DNA of 64,000 bases. Origin: Marivirga aurantiaca (GTDB taxonomy: Bacteria; Bacteroidota; Bacteroidia; Cytophagales; Cyclobacteriaceae). The stretch lies in contig NZ_JAEQBW010000004.1 of assembly GCF_016679925.1 (NCBI RefSeq), forward strand, positions 248,001 to 312,000. The letters run 5' to 3'. The position numbers and the translations under genes are program-made. Of this stretch, positions 18,892 to 28,836 are shown in pieces (within the stretch, counting starts at the first letter, position 1; every line of letters begins with the position of its first letter). Below the pieces are notes generated by a model. It saw nothing but the letters and a program-made list of their open reading frames with translations, searched no databases and was not told where the DNA came from.

Positions 18892-19977
18892 TTAATTTTC
18901 CGCTAATTCATGTTTTTCCTTCTCTTCATTTTCATTTACTACATAGAGGGTTCTTGTAGGGTAGGCAATGGTAACATCCATTTTTTCGAACTCTTCAAAT
19001 ATTCTGAAATTAATGGCTTCCTGGATGTCCATATATTTATTATAATCAGCTCCGGCTACGTAGTACACTACTTCAAAATCAAGGCTGGAGTCTCCGTATT
19101 TTTGAAAATGAGAGCGGTCAAATGTTATATCTTCTTGTTCTTCTACTATGCTTCTCAAAAGATCTGGTATTTTCTTAAGTTTTTGAAAAGGCGTTTCATA
19201 GGTTACTCCTATTCCAAAAACAACTCTTCTTTTGGCCATTTTCTTGTAATTATGAATTCTTGAATTAGTGAGATCGCTATTGGAAAACACCAATTGCTCT
19301 CCGGAAAGGCTTTTAATACGTGTGGTTTTTACACCAATATATTCAACTACCCCTAATTTGTCATCTATAATCAGGAAATCGCCTACCTCAAAAGGTCTGT
19401 CAAAAAATATCACAAAATAATTAAATAAATCGCCAAGGATATTCTGGGCGGCAAGGGCTATGGCAATACCTCCTACACCTAAGCCTGCAATTACCGCGGT
19501 AACATCATAGCCCATATTATCAAAAAAGAAGAGCAAACCAATAATCCAGATAATGATATTAATAATTAAAATTAAACCTCCTATCTGTTTAATTTTTTCT
19601 TCTCCTTTTTCTTGTTTATGAATATAAACTTTAAGCAAACTAATAATGGAAGTGGATACAAACTGTATAATCAGGTAGGTGATAACTACCGTTATGGCAA
19701 TGGAAATGATGTTCTCTGCTCTTTCGCTGAGAGTTAAAGAACTTATTATAACGTATACTATAATTGCATATAAGGCAGGGATCCCAAATCTTGCAATTAT
19801 GTTTACTATATAATCATCTATGTTAGTGGAGGTTTTATTCGCCCATTTTCTTAATTGCTTCAGGAAATATTTCTTAAAAAGTTTAACTATCAAAATACCT
19901 AAAATAATTGCTCCAAAAGCAATTAAGTATTCCTGAACAGTATTGTCATAATATACCCTTTCTAAAAAATCATCCAT
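18892..19977 (-). CDS. MscS-family mechanosensitive ion channel
   Basis: The 361-aa protein has about five membrane helices; the pore-lining helix is seen in VIAGLGVGGIAIALAAQNILGD, with the glycine-alanine packing characteristic of MscS TM3, followed by the beta domain (FDRPFEVGDFLIIDDKLGVVEYIG) and the alpha-beta C-terminal domain. Small-conductance channels of this kind release osmolytes on hypo-osmotic shock. It carries two or three extra N-terminal helices compared with E. coli MscS. Confidence 0.93.
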   Translation of the reverse strand: MDDFLERVYYDNTVQEYLIAFGAIILGILIVKLFKKYFLKQLRKWANKTSTNIDDYIVNIIARFGIPALYAIIVYVIISSLTLSERAENIISIAITVVITYLIIQFVSTSIISLLKVYIHKQEKGEEKIKQIGGLILIINIIIWIIGLLFFFDNMGYDVTAVIAGLGVGGIAIALAAQNILGDLFNYFVIFFDRPFEVGDFLIIDDKLGVVEYIGVKTTRIKSLSGEQLVFSNSDLTNSRIHNYKKMAKRRVVFGIGVTYETPFQKLKKIPDLLRSIVEEQEDITFDRSHFQKYGDSSLDFEVVYYVAGADYNKYMDIQEAINFRIFEEFEKMDVTIAYPTRTLYVVNENEEKEKHELAEN

Positions 19978-20112
19978 TTCCTCCTGTATTGAATAGCCGG
20001 AACATTAGTATTAATAGAGAAATGACTGTTTTATTCCATTGAAATCAGTCATTTTATAATTAACGGGACAGATTTTTTGGAGGTTTCCTGTTTAGCTTAA
20101 AACTATATAGCA

Positions 20113-20196
20113 TAATGCCTGATCCAAAGAAAAGGCATTATAAAGTGAAAGCCCCATAAAATGAAAACACATACAAGGGTTTTTGTTTTATGGGGC
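20113..20196. terminator. Two tandem hairpins, possible terminator of the serine hydrolase gene
   Basis: Between 20113 and 20140 TAATGCCT and AGGCATTA form an 8-bp stem with a 12-nt loop. Between 20151 and 20196 GCCCCATAAAA and TTTTATGGGGC form an 11-bp stem that extends through GAAAAC/GTTTTT. They lie within 130 bp past the stop of the minus-strand gene at 20243-21373. The stems lack a clean T-run, so transcription termination or RNA stability is possible but not certain. Confidence 0.4.
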
Positions 20197-20242
20197 ACAA
20201 ATGATATAGCGGTTCTCACTAAAGTGGAATTTGCAGTATGAT

Positions 20243-21373
20243 TTAGAACCTTTTTAATATTTCCATTCCCACCTCAGAACTTTTGGCAAGGATTTTCATA
20301 GCCAAACTTCGGCCATTATCTCCATTTGTCATTACAATTAATCCTCTTTTACTTTTTGGAAGAAGTAGTATGATTGCATTAACGCCTTCATCGCTCCCGG
20401 CATTGAATAGTGCGTACTCATCATTGGGGAGGTTGTTAAAAACAATCCAGCCAAGTCCAAAACCTACTTTATCCCGAACTTCTGAATGTTGGGTAATCAT
20501 TTGATCAAACACTTCAGATGTTAGCCCTTGCGCTTCCATAACACCCACACCAAATATGCCGAAATCTTCAATTGTTGTTAATAAATTATCAGCAGCATTA
20601 GCTTGAAGAGAAGGTTCATAATCATATGGTTGGTTAGATGCATCATGGCCTAGTGCTAACCTTGTGGAATCAATTTCCTTGTTCCATACCAGATGGCTGT
20701 CTTTCATTCCAAAAGGAGTAAAAACAAGAGAATCACATAAATTTTCTAATGAAGTGTCGAATTTTCTTTCCAGGGCCCGCCTTAAGTATTCAAAACCTTC
20801 ACCGGAATACTGAAATTTACTTCCTGGTTCAAAATCAAAAGTGAGCTTTTTTGAAGAATGCTGCCATCTCCAGTTTTTAAAACCCGTTTGATGGCTTAAG
20901 ACGTGGCGACTTGTCAACAGTTTGTGCCTGGGATCTGTAGAAACTTCCGGATCCACCCAGTAATTGGCCAGGGGTTCGTCCAAATCCCAATTACCATCAC
21001 TCACCAGCCTCAATGTAAGGTAGGTGGTAATGGATTTTGTTAACGAGGCTACATCATAAATGGCATTAAATGGAGCATCCTTATCAGGACTGAGTTTTCC
21101 TTGTACAATTATTTTATTCAATTTTCCATCTTCAATTGTTCCTATTCCAATAGAGGCAACATTATTATTTTTCAACCATACTTTAATAGAATCGGAATCG
21201 GGAATATGGAATGAGTGCTGATGTTGAGAAAATAAAGGTATAGACGAAGTCAATATCAGCAATAGTATGAGAAATTTTTTCAGGGAAAGTTCAGATATGC
21301 TTTTGATAAAACTAACGGAGTGTTGGGTGTTAATAGCAATTGATTGGTATGTAAAATTAGGTGTATCATTCAT
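20243..21373 (-). CDS. Secreted serine hydrolase, beta-lactamase fold
   Basis: The 376-aa reading frame has SLTK (SxxK) in the segment DVASLTKSITTYLTL and YSGEGFEYL in place of YxN, as in the EstB/class C-like esterases. A late GSDEG segment occupies the position of HxG, so the third motif is divergent. A hydrophobic signal (KKFLILLLILTSSIPLFSQ) starts only at about residue 31; the preceding extension suggests either a longer signal or a start further inside. Divergence of two motifs points to esterase or peptidase activity rather than beta-lactam hydrolysis. Confidence 0.85.
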   Translation of the reverse strand: MNDTPNFTYQSIAINTQHSVSFIKSISELSLKKFLILLLILTSSIPLFSQHQHSFHIPDSDSIKVWLKNNNVASIGIGTIEDGKLNKIIVQGKLSPDKDAPFNAIYDVASLTKSITTYLTLRLVSDGNWDLDEPLANYWVDPEVSTDPRHKLLTSRHVLSHQTGFKNWRWQHSSKKLTFDFEPGSKFQYSGEGFEYLRRALERKFDTSLENLCDSLVFTPFGMKDSHLVWNKEIDSTRLALGHDASNQPYDYEPSLQANAADNLLTTIEDFGIFGVGVMEAQGLTSEVFDQMITQHSEVRDKVGFGLGWIVFNNLPNDEYALFNAGSDEGVNAIILLLPKSKRGLIVMTNGDNGRSLAMKILAKSSEVGMEILKRF

Positions 21374-21568
21374 TTTTTAAATGGGTTAGTAGTTGTTAAG
21401 TTTTACAATTTGCCAAAGATTTTACTTAGACAGATTTGAAAAACCAACTACAATGCCAAAATGCAAATGTGTGTTTGATGGCTTTATTCGTTGATGCGAC
21501 CCAATAAGTTGTTCATTAATGAACTGGTTTCCTATTAATAATGAACACTTTCTGCTTTTTAACCACCA

Positions 21569-22075
21569 TTATTCATCTTTAAGTACAAAGCTGATATCCC
21601 CGTTCCTTTCAAATATTGCAGTTTTCACTTTACTTAACTGGTCAGTATTTGTATTAAGTCTTAATGATTGCAATAGGTCATGCTCGCTCAAGTCACTTTT
21701 TTTCATCTGCTTCCAATCTATTTCACCATTCTTGAGTAATATTCTCTCTTCTCCCTTGATTAATTTAGCATTTTTTGATGAGTAAGCTGATAGAAAAGAC
21801 ATAAGTCGGTGCAATACCACCAAGAGTAAAGAAGAGGCCAGAATTTCCAGAAAATATTTTTCTTTAGTAATTGATCTGCTCAGCAATGATCCAATGGTAA
21901 TGGCAAGAATAAAATCAAAGGCCGTCATTTTGCCCACAAATCTTTTTTTTCCTATTCTCACTAGAAAAATACCAATAAAGAAAGCCACGAAGGCCCTTGC
22001 CAGCATTTGAAATATTGATATATTTTCAGCGTCAATACCAAAAAGTTCAACCAAAAAAGAAAGGATATCCTCCAT
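21569..22075 (-). CDS. DUF421 family membrane protein (YetF/YcaP-like)
   Basis: I start at the ATG at 22075 (MEDILSFL), which gives a normal DUF421 N-terminus; the frame is open to 22135. Three membrane helices come first, with RIGKKRFVGKMTAFDFILAITIGSLLSRS as the family signature, then a small cytosolic domain (residues 90-168) with the conserved LIKGEERILLKNGEIDWKQM. The molecular role of the family is unknown; relatives have been linked to envelope or spore processes. The predicted product is about 168 aa, at the short end of the family. Confidence 0.88.
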   Translation of the reverse strand: MEDILSFLVELFGIDAENISIFQMLARAFVAFFIGIFLVRIGKKRFVGKMTAFDFILAITIGSLLSRSITKEKYFLEILASSLLLVVLHRLMSFLSAYSSKNAKLIKGEERILLKNGEIDWKQMKKSDLSEHDLLQSLRLNTNTDQLSKVKTAIFERNGDISFVLKDE

Positions 22076-22230
22076 AATCAGTTTCTTTTCACTTTCTTTT
22101 TTATTACGGATAGAATAAGGTAGGAGGGGAAACAATTTACTGTTCTTTTTTATAGAAACAGATAATATTCCGTATTAAGCTGACTTAGCCATAATTTTGG
22201 TAAATGATGAAATGGGAGTTCTAAAGAAAA

Positions 22231-22656
22231 CTATTCTTTCAGAAAATCAATAATATAAATTTTGTCCGTTCCGGAGAATTTTTTAGTGCGTATTAACACT
22301 CTAAAATTCCCGCCAGAATAGCTGTAGTTGCCAATCGCATATTGCAAACCCTCACTTGAACTGCCTTGGTGGGCATATTCAAAATCCACAGGTTCATATT
22401 TTTTAAAAAAGTCTTTCAAATATATTTCCGCATGGGCATTGCTATAATTATCAGACTCTCCATTGATGTTAAGCTCAACAGTTTCATGGAAGTATTTTGC
22501 CAGTTCTTTGGAGCTTCCTGCTTTTAAAGCTGAACGAACATTGCTAAATAAAGTGCTTTGTTGCGCATAACTTTGAGTAATTGAAAATCCTAAGAAAAAA
22601 AATAGGCATATAAGCTTGGTAAGATATTGCTTCATTGTTTTGTTGAAATTCATCAT
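22231..22656 (-). CDS. Secreted DUF4783-like protein
   Basis: The 141-aa protein has a signal peptide (cleavage near SYAQQST); a start at the Met of MKQYLTKL (22635) would be equally good. The mature part has an NTF2-like pattern, with IYIIDFLKE as a closing strand and YAHQGSSSEGLQYAIGNYSY in the middle, matching what I recall of DUF4783 in Bacteroidota. Function is unknown. It is divergent from gpmI with a 282-bp AT-rich gap between. Confidence 0.7.
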   Translation of the reverse strand: MMNFNKTMKQYLTKLICLFFFLGFSITQSYAQQSTLFSNVRSALKAGSSKELAKYFHETVELNINGESDNYSNAHAEIYLKDFFKKYEPVDFEYAHQGSSSEGLQYAIGNYSYSGGNFRVLIRTKKFSGTDKIYIIDFLKE

Positions 22657-22938
22657 TTTTCACTCAGTCGAGCTAAAATTGTGCCATTAATAATGATAAT
22701 ACCAAATTTGTAATCAAATTAACATAAAGCAAGTGGACTTACAAAGCCAATGGAAATTATTATCTTTATGTTTTGGTTACAATTGAGATTAATAATTGCG
22801 AGATATTGTCTGTATAGAACGAATATCAATCGCAAATAATCAATAAAAATCAACTCAATATGCATTTTTTCGGTTAAGAAAAAAATTTTTATTGAATCAA
22901 TCATAACACTTATTACATATTAATTAATATAATTCAAC

Positions 22939-24462
22939 ATGAGCAAAAAAGTAATTTTAATGATATTGGATGGTTGGGGTATAGCCACTAACAAGGATGT
23001 TTCAGCCGTTGATAAGGCTAATACACCTTTTATAGACAGTCTATATTCTCAATTCAAAAATAGTCGTTTGGATGCTTCAGGGCTGGCGGTCGGTCTTCCG
23101 GAGGGGCAAATGGGCAATTCAGAAGTAGGGCATATGAATATTGGTGCAGGAAGGGTGGTTTATCAGGATTTAGTGAAAATCAATAAAGCCATTCAGGAAA
23201 AAACGATCAAAGAAAACCCTGTGTTCATGGAGGCTATTCAATATGCAAAAACAGCTAGAAAGAAAGTCCATTTTATGGGTTTGGTGTCGGATGGAGGTGT
23301 TCATTCTCACATTGATCACCTGAAAGGCCTTTTAACCTTAGCTCATGAAGAAGGATTGAAAGACGTTTTTGTGCATGCTTTTACTGATGGAAGAGATACA
23401 GATCCGAATGGTGGTATAAATTACCTGGAAGAAGTGATGGATCATTGCAAAAAGACTACTGGCAAAATTGCCACCGTAATTGGAAGATACTATGCAATGG
23501 ATAGGGATAATCGTTGGGAACGCATTAAATTAGCCTACGATGCCATGACCAAATGTGAGGGAGAGGGCCGAAAGAATTTATTGAAATCTATTCAAAAATC
23601 TTATGACAGAGGTGTAACTGATGAGTTCATTTTACCTCTTATTCAATTAGATTATTCAGGCAAACCATTAGCCAAAATTGAGGCCGGGGATGTGGTGATT
23701 TCCTTTAATTTCCGCACTGATAGGGGACGAGAAATTACACAAGCACTTACTCAAAAAGCCTTTCCTGAGCAAAATATGCACCCACTTGATCTGCATTATA
23801 TCACAATGACCAAGTATGATGATAGCTTCAAAGGTGTGAAGGTGTTATTCGAAAAAGACAATTTGACTAACACATTGGGAGAAGTTTTAGAAAAAAATGG
23901 CAAAAAACAAATCCGAATCGCAGAAACAGAAAAATATCCGCATGTTACTTTCTTCTTTTCTGGCGGTCGCGAAACCAAATTTGAGGGAGAGAAAAGGATA
24001 ATGTGCCCGTCTCCCAAAGTGGCTACTTATGATTTACAACCTGAAATGAGTGCTGCAGATATCAGGGATGCTATTATACCGGAAATAAAAAAAGGGGATG
24101 CTGATTTTATTTGCCTTAATTTTGCCAACCCTGATATGGTAGGCCATACCGGGGTATTTGAAGCTGCAGTAAAAGCCTGCGAAACTGTTGATAGCTGTGC
24201 GAAATCGGTAGTGGAGGCAGCGCTTGAAAATGATTATGCTACTATCATCATAGCGGATCATGGCAATTCTGATTTTATGATCAACGAAGATGGCTCACCG
24301 AATACAGCACATACTACGAACCTTGTACCCTGTATTCTAGTTGATAAGACATTCAATGGTCAGTTGAAAGATGGGAAGTTGGGAGATTTAGCGCCTACCA
24401 TCTTAAAAATGATGGATTTGGAAATTCCCGATGAAATGACAGGAGATATATTAATAGATTAA
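22939..24462 (+). CDS. gpmI: 2,3-bisphosphoglycerate-independent phosphoglycerate mutase
   Basis: The 507-aa protein interconverts 3-phosphoglycerate and 2-phosphoglycerate in glycolysis, using two manganese ions and a phosphoserine intermediate. The N-terminal metal motif LMILDGWG is present, the catalytic Ser lies in GQMGNSEVGHMNIG, and the second metal site is in IIIADHGNSDFM with HTTNLVP near the end. Length matches the family. A small lipoprotein gene follows after 4 bp and is probably co-transcribed. Confidence 0.98.
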   Translation: MSKKVILMILDGWGIATNKDVSAVDKANTPFIDSLYSQFKNSRLDASGLAVGLPEGQMGNSEVGHMNIGAGRVVYQDLVKINKAIQEKTIKENPVFMEAIQYAKTARKKVHFMGLVSDGGVHSHIDHLKGLLTLAHEEGLKDVFVHAFTDGRDTDPNGGINYLEEVMDHCKKTTGKIATVIGRYYAMDRDNRWERIKLAYDAMTKCEGEGRKNLLKSIQKSYDRGVTDEFILPLIQLDYSGKPLAKIEAGDVVISFNFRTDRGREITQALTQKAFPEQNMHPLDLHYITMTKYDDSFKGVKVLFEKDNLTNTLGEVLEKNGKKQIRIAETEKYPHVTFFFSGGRETKFEGEKRIMCPSPKVATYDLQPEMSAADIRDAIIPEIKKGDADFICLNFANPDMVGHTGVFEAAVKACETVDSCAKSVVEAALENDYATIIIADHGNSDFMINEDGSPNTAHTTNLVPCILVDKTFNGQLKDGKLGDLAPTILKMMDLEIPDEMTGDILID

Positions 24463-24466
24463 ATTT

Positions 24467-25042
24467 ATGAGACACTATTCTTTGGTTTTTATAGCCGGTT
24501 TAATAATTGTTTTTTCATCCTGTACTCAGGCTGTCAAAGAAAAACCTATCAGTACCTATTATGATGTGGAGGGGTTGGTTGATGATCAGGTAAAAAAGCT
24601 CGTACAAGAAAATGCACTGTTGGCTAAAAAAATTTCCATCAATGGAAAAGCTGAGCAGGATACTGTCACATTTGATTCTTTAGGATGGATAAACGAATTG
24701 GGGGTTTTCAAACTGGCGGATATCAATAAACCTACTTTACGAGATTTATATAAAGCTAATGAGAAAAGTAAAGATGGTAACAAAATATGGAGCTATAAGG
24801 CGGAAAAACAATCCCTGGGTATTGAGTTTTTAAATGTGTACTTCGGGAGCGATAGCACAGTAAAGAAGCTGGAGGCACGCTATAATGAAGACAATTCCCT
24901 CTATTCTTCTGAAAGAAATATGGAAATGGCTTTCGAAAACGTAGGTGGTGAAACTATCCTGACCAACTATAAAATCTATGGCAAGCAAAAAATGATCATG
25001 AAAGATGAGGTAGAGTTTTCAATAGAATCTGAAATACTTTGA
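24467..25042 (+). CDS. Small putative lipoprotein
   Basis: The 191-aa protein has a signal with lipobox ending FSSC at about residue 19, so it should be lipid-anchored. The rest has no motif I recognise; it is rich in charged residues and predicted strands (GIEFLNVYFGSDSTVKKLEAR). The 4-bp gap to gpmI indicates co-transcription. Similar lipoproteins follow housekeeping genes in many Cytophagales, but I cannot give a function. Confidence 0.75.
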   Translation: MRHYSLVFIAGLIIVFSSCTQAVKEKPISTYYDVEGLVDDQVKKLVQENALLAKKISINGKAEQDTVTFDSLGWINELGVFKLADINKPTLRDLYKANEKSKDGNKIWSYKAEKQSLGIEFLNVYFGSDSTVKKLEARYNEDNSLYSSERNMEMAFENVGGETILTNYKIYGKQKMIMKDEVEFSIESEIL

Positions 25043-25127
25043 CTTTAATTTTCCTGGAGATCTGAGATAATCAACCAAATGGTTCTCATGTAGTTGCGTA
25101 TCAAGCTGTAATTAATAGGATTTACTT

Positions 25128-25349
25128 ATGTCACATTTAACATACTTAAAAAGGGTTTCTAAAACTATTGAAATGATAAAAGCTCAGGAGTTAGGTAGTT
25201 CTCTGGCTCTTTCACAATATTTTGGAGTAAGCGAAAGAACAATTGTAAGATTGATTAAGGATATATTCACCGAAACAAAAATTACATACGATAGTAAAAA
25301 AGAAAGCTATGTGTTTTTGGGAGCCTCTCCCGAAAACATTCTGAAATAA
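25128..25349 (+). CDS. Small HTH protein
   Basis: A 73-aa protein whose central part (ELGSSLALSQYFGVSERTIVRLIKDI) fits a winged helix-turn-helix of the HTH_11/DeoR-like type. It has no ligand-binding domain, so it may be a minimal DNA-binding protein or an adaptor. It has its own promoter region of 85 bp after the lipoprotein gene and ends 8 bp from the convergent dgt gene. Confidence 0.65.
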   Translation: MSHLTYLKRVSKTIEMIKAQELGSSLALSQYFGVSERTIVRLIKDIFTETKITYDSKKESYVFLGASPENILK

Positions 25350-25356
25350 TGAAACC

Positions 25357-26709
25357 CTAGCCTGGTAATGAAATCCCTTTCAACTTTCTATACAATGTAA
25401 TGGCGTACCTATCGGTCATGCCACTTACATAATCAATACAAATCATGCTGATCTCATATAAACTTGCTGTTTCAGTGATCAATTCCTGGTAGGTCTCCGG
25501 TAATAACCGGAAAACAGTCAGGTCTTTTTTACCCGAATCTTCACTACCTTTTTGCGCAATGGCAGCTTCCAGAAAGGAAGTTAATAATCCCTCTAATACT
25601 ACATGCCCTACAGCCTCAGTTTCTAAAACCAGCTTAGATCTGTAGATTTTCCGGATGGAAACTTCAATTATGTCACGCAATACTTTTTTGGAGGGCACTA
25701 AATCCATTAATGCTGTGTCAAACTCACCACTCAATATTTCGCTCTCATTTTCCTTAAATATATCAACGCATTGTTCAATCAATGTATTGATGGCCAAAGC
25801 ACGTAGATAACCTATTTTCTCATTTTTACCTTTCGTCTTTTCCAGCTTTTCAGGCATGTAGTTTTCTCCCAGGATTTCTGCTAATAAATCCCTCGCTTGC
25901 TCAAAAGACACCCAACCTAAGCGACAGCCATCTTCCAAATCAATTACATGATAGCAAATATCATCGGCAGCCTCTACTAAAAATGTAAGGGGATGGCGGG
26001 ACCAGATGGGTTCGCTTTCGGAAAGAGGGAGAAGCCCGACAGCCTCTGCCAATTCTTTAAATACGGCTTTTTCGCTTTGAAAAAAGCCGTATTTCTTTTG
26101 ACTTTTCCTGCTTTTGTCTCTTTGGTTGATCAACGAAGCCCTTGGGTATTTAGTAAAAGCAGCTAGGGTACTTAATGTTAATTTTATGCCTTGGTTGTCC
26201 GGTCTGTTAAGTAAGCGAAATCCTTGTGCGTTTCCTTCAAAAGTGGTTAAGTCTTTCCATTCCACATCACTTACCTGTGTTTTAATAAATTGACCGACAT
26301 TACTTTTTTCGAAAAATGCGGAAATAGCATCCTCCCCTGAGTGGCCAAATGGTGGATTCCCAATATCATGTGAAAGAGAAGCAGCAGCTACTATGGCGGC
26401 AAAATCAAAGGAAGAATAGCCCGCATCTTTCAGTTCAGGATATTTTTCAATAATAACCTCTCCAACCTTTTTTCCAAGAGAACGTCCAACACTGCTCACT
26501 TCAAGGCTATGGGTTAACCTTGTATGAACAAAATCTTCCTCTGGCAATGGCACTACCTGTGTTTTGTCTTGCAAGCGTCTGAATGGATGTGAAAAGATGA
26601 TCCTGTCATAATCTTGTTCAAAAAAAGAACGGGCACTTGATTGTCTGCTATTGCCCGTTTGCCCAAACCTGTTAGGATTCAAAAGCTTTATCCATTCCAT
26701 TTTTTCCAT
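25357..26709 (-). CDS. dgt: Deoxyguanosinetriphosphate triphosphohydrolase
   Basis: The 450-aa protein cleaves dGTP (and often other dNTPs) to the nucleoside and triphosphate. The HD-domain metal ligands are visible in THSLEVSSVGRSLG and LSHDIGNPPFGHSGE, followed by the Dgt-specific NAQGFRLL and VEAADDICYHVIDLEDG. The N-terminus with FEQDYDRIIFSHPFRRLQDKTQV is typical of the family. dGTPases adjust nucleotide pools and in some bacteria limit phage replication; this gene looks like a core copy, outside the mobile element. Confidence 0.96.
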   Translation of the reverse strand: MEKMEWIKLLNPNRFGQTGNSRQSSARSFFEQDYDRIIFSHPFRRLQDKTQVVPLPEEDFVHTRLTHSLEVSSVGRSLGKKVGEVIIEKYPELKDAGYSSFDFAAIVAAASLSHDIGNPPFGHSGEDAISAFFEKSNVGQFIKTQVSDVEWKDLTTFEGNAQGFRLLNRPDNQGIKLTLSTLAAFTKYPRASLINQRDKSRKSQKKYGFFQSEKAVFKELAEAVGLLPLSESEPIWSRHPLTFLVEAADDICYHVIDLEDGCRLGWVSFEQARDLLAEILGENYMPEKLEKTKGKNEKIGYLRALAINTLIEQCVDIFKENESEILSGEFDTALMDLVPSKKVLRDIIEVSIRKIYRSKLVLETEAVGHVVLEGLLTSFLEAAIAQKGSEDSGKKDLTVFRLLPETYQELITETASLYEISMICIDYVSGMTDRYAITLYRKLKGISLPG

Positions 26710-26864
26710 TGGGTAAAATTAGAACATTGTAGCGCAGCATAAAAGAGGAGGGTAAATTTTTCCTGTTATAATTGTGGACTTCAGCCAAATTATCTGAACG
26801 GTAATACATTTCTATCCCCAGTCACTTATATTTACATTTGAAAACCAGATTTAATAAGAAGAAA

Positions 26865-28661
26865 ATGTTAAAAAGAACTATTTTATTGATAAGCCTGCTG
26901 TGTACTATTCACAGTTTGAGTGCGCAAGATTTGAACTATACTGTCAACCTGAATGATCGTGAAGGCGATACATTTAAAGTAAGTTTGGAGATAGACCGGA
27001 AACTAAGTGAGGAGAATAATATTTACCAGTTTGCAGCCACTGCTCCCGGCACCTATCAAATTATGGACATGGGGCGTTTTGTTCAAAATTTTAAAGCTTT
27101 GGATAAAAAAGGCAGAGAAATTGAAACCAAACAATTATCCACTAATCAGTTCCAGATTGTGGAGACAAAGAAGGTGAAGAAGGTAAAAACTATAACATAC
27201 GAAATAGCGGAGACCTGGGACACCAAAGTAGAAGAGAACACCATTTACAAAATGTGTGGATCTTCCATTGAGGATGACCATGTGCTCATTAATGGACAAA
27301 CTGTATTTGGTTATTTCTCGGGCATGCAAGCCGAGCCAATGAGCATTCAATTGCAATATCCTGCCGAATGGAAAGTTGGTACAGCATTAGTGCCAAATGA
27401 GGAAGGCTTGTATATTGCCGATAATTACGACCACATTGTGGATTCCCCTATTTTGTTAGGGCGGTTAACAAAAGCAAACACGAGCCTGGGAGGTACTAAC
27501 ATTGATGTTTACACCTACTCTAAAACGGACATGATTGCCTCTGATGATTTATTGGGCGCAATGGAGGAAATGTTGAAGGCCGCAGATGATTTTGTAGTGG
27601 AGTTCCCCGTTGACAGGTACACTTTTCTTTTCCACTTTGAGGACGAAACCTGGGGAGCCTGGGAACATTCTTATAGCTCAGAGTACATTTATGCAGAGCA
27701 GCCATGGTCACCACAAATGGCCGCCAGTATTACAAGTACTGCTGCACATGAATTTTTCCATATCATCACTCCTTTAAATATTCACAGTGAAATTATTGAG
27801 CAATTCAACTTTATTGAGCCAACGGCATCAGAACATTTGTGGATGTATGAAGGAGTAACTGAGTGGGCTTCTGATTTAATGCAGTTGCGTGCCGGGATGA
27901 TTGATTTAGAGCAGTTTTTTAAGGAATTACAACAAAAGCTTTATGTTGACGCCAGATACGATTCGACTTATAGTTTAAGTAAATTAAGTTTAACCTCTTA
28001 CACTCCTGAAGGCCAAAAGCAATATGGGAATATTTATATGCGCGGAGCATTGGTGGCAGGATTGCTTGATATCCGTTTATTGGAGCTCTCTAATGGGGAG
28101 CGTGGACTGCGGGAAGTTGTGAACGAATTATCAAAAAAATATGGTCCTGACAATGCATTTCCGGAGGCAGATTTTTTTGATATTTTCGTTGAAATGACTT
28201 ATCCTGAAATAGCAGAATTCTTTGATAAGTATGTGAAGAATGCAAATCCCTTACCTATTAAAGAGTATTATAATAAATTAGGAATTAATTATGAGCGTCT
28301 TGAAAAAACTGGGGATATGGTGCCAAGTCTCGGATACGGGCTAACTGTAGCTGATGGCAACATTATTATCATAGAGCCATCTGATTCATTGGCTACTATA
28401 GGTGTGAAAGTAAATGACATTTTGCATAAAGTAAATGGCAATGAAGTAAGTCTTCAAAATGCAAGGATGGTATTGGGCACATTGTCTCAACAGCCTGTGG
28501 GTTATGAGTACGAACTAACAGTATTAAGAGGTGAGGAGGAGATCAATTTCGCAAGTAGAATAATTGCCAAGGAAGAAGTAAAAGAACATATTTTTACCGT
28601 TAATGAAAAATCAGCTTCTGAAGCTGCTAAATTGAGAGATGCCTGGATGAAGAATTTGTAG
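26865..28661 (+). CDS. M61 family (glycyl aminopeptidase-like) secreted peptidase with PDZ domain
   Basis: The ATG at 26865 is preferred because it opens on the signal peptide (cleavage near LSAQDL); the frame extends back to a TTG at 26838. The N-terminal beta domain is followed by the M61 catalytic segment AAHEFFHIITPLNI with the zinc site HEFFH, and EGVTEWASDLMQLR contains the downstream Glu. A PDZ domain lies at about residues 490-575. M61 enzymes are zinc aminopeptidases; the PDZ domain binds peptide C-termini. A strong terminator follows. Confidence 0.92.
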   Translation: MLKRTILLISLLCTIHSLSAQDLNYTVNLNDREGDTFKVSLEIDRKLSEENNIYQFAATAPGTYQIMDMGRFVQNFKALDKKGREIETKQLSTNQFQIVETKKVKKVKTITYEIAETWDTKVEENTIYKMCGSSIEDDHVLINGQTVFGYFSGMQAEPMSIQLQYPAEWKVGTALVPNEEGLYIADNYDHIVDSPILLGRLTKANTSLGGTNIDVYTYSKTDMIASDDLLGAMEEMLKAADDFVVEFPVDRYTFLFHFEDETWGAWEHSYSSEYIYAEQPWSPQMAASITSTAAHEFFHIITPLNIHSEIIEQFNFIEPTASEHLWMYEGVTEWASDLMQLRAGMIDLEQFFKELQQKLYVDARYDSTYSLSKLSLTSYTPEGQKQYGNIYMRGALVAGLLDIRLLELSNGERGLREVVNELSKKYGPDNAFPEADFFDIFVEMTYPEIAEFFDKYVKNANPLPIKEYYNKLGINYERLEKTGDMVPSLGYGLTVADGNIIIIEPSDSLATIGVKVNDILHKVNGNEVSLQNARMVLGTLSQQPVGYEYELTVLRGEEEINFASRIIAKEEVKEHIFTVNEKSASEAAKLRDAWMKNL

Positions 28662-28685
28662 TATTTCCAGACGCCTCCCGGTGTT

Positions 28686-28720
28686 AAAAAGCCATTAATC
28701 TCCGATTAATGGCTTTTTTT
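28686..28720 (+). terminator. Intrinsic terminator after the M61 peptidase gene
   Basis: AAAAAGCCATTAAT, a short loop and ATTAATGGCTTTTTTT form a long perfect stem ending in seven T residues, 25 bp past the stop codon. Confidence 0.92.
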
Positions 28721-28836
28721 ATGGGTCGAAACGATCATTTTCGCAGATATAGTTCATAAAATTTGCAAATATTTGAAAAGTTCCGTTATATTAAAATTAT
28801 GTTAACCATTTTAGTATAAAAACAAAATATATACCT

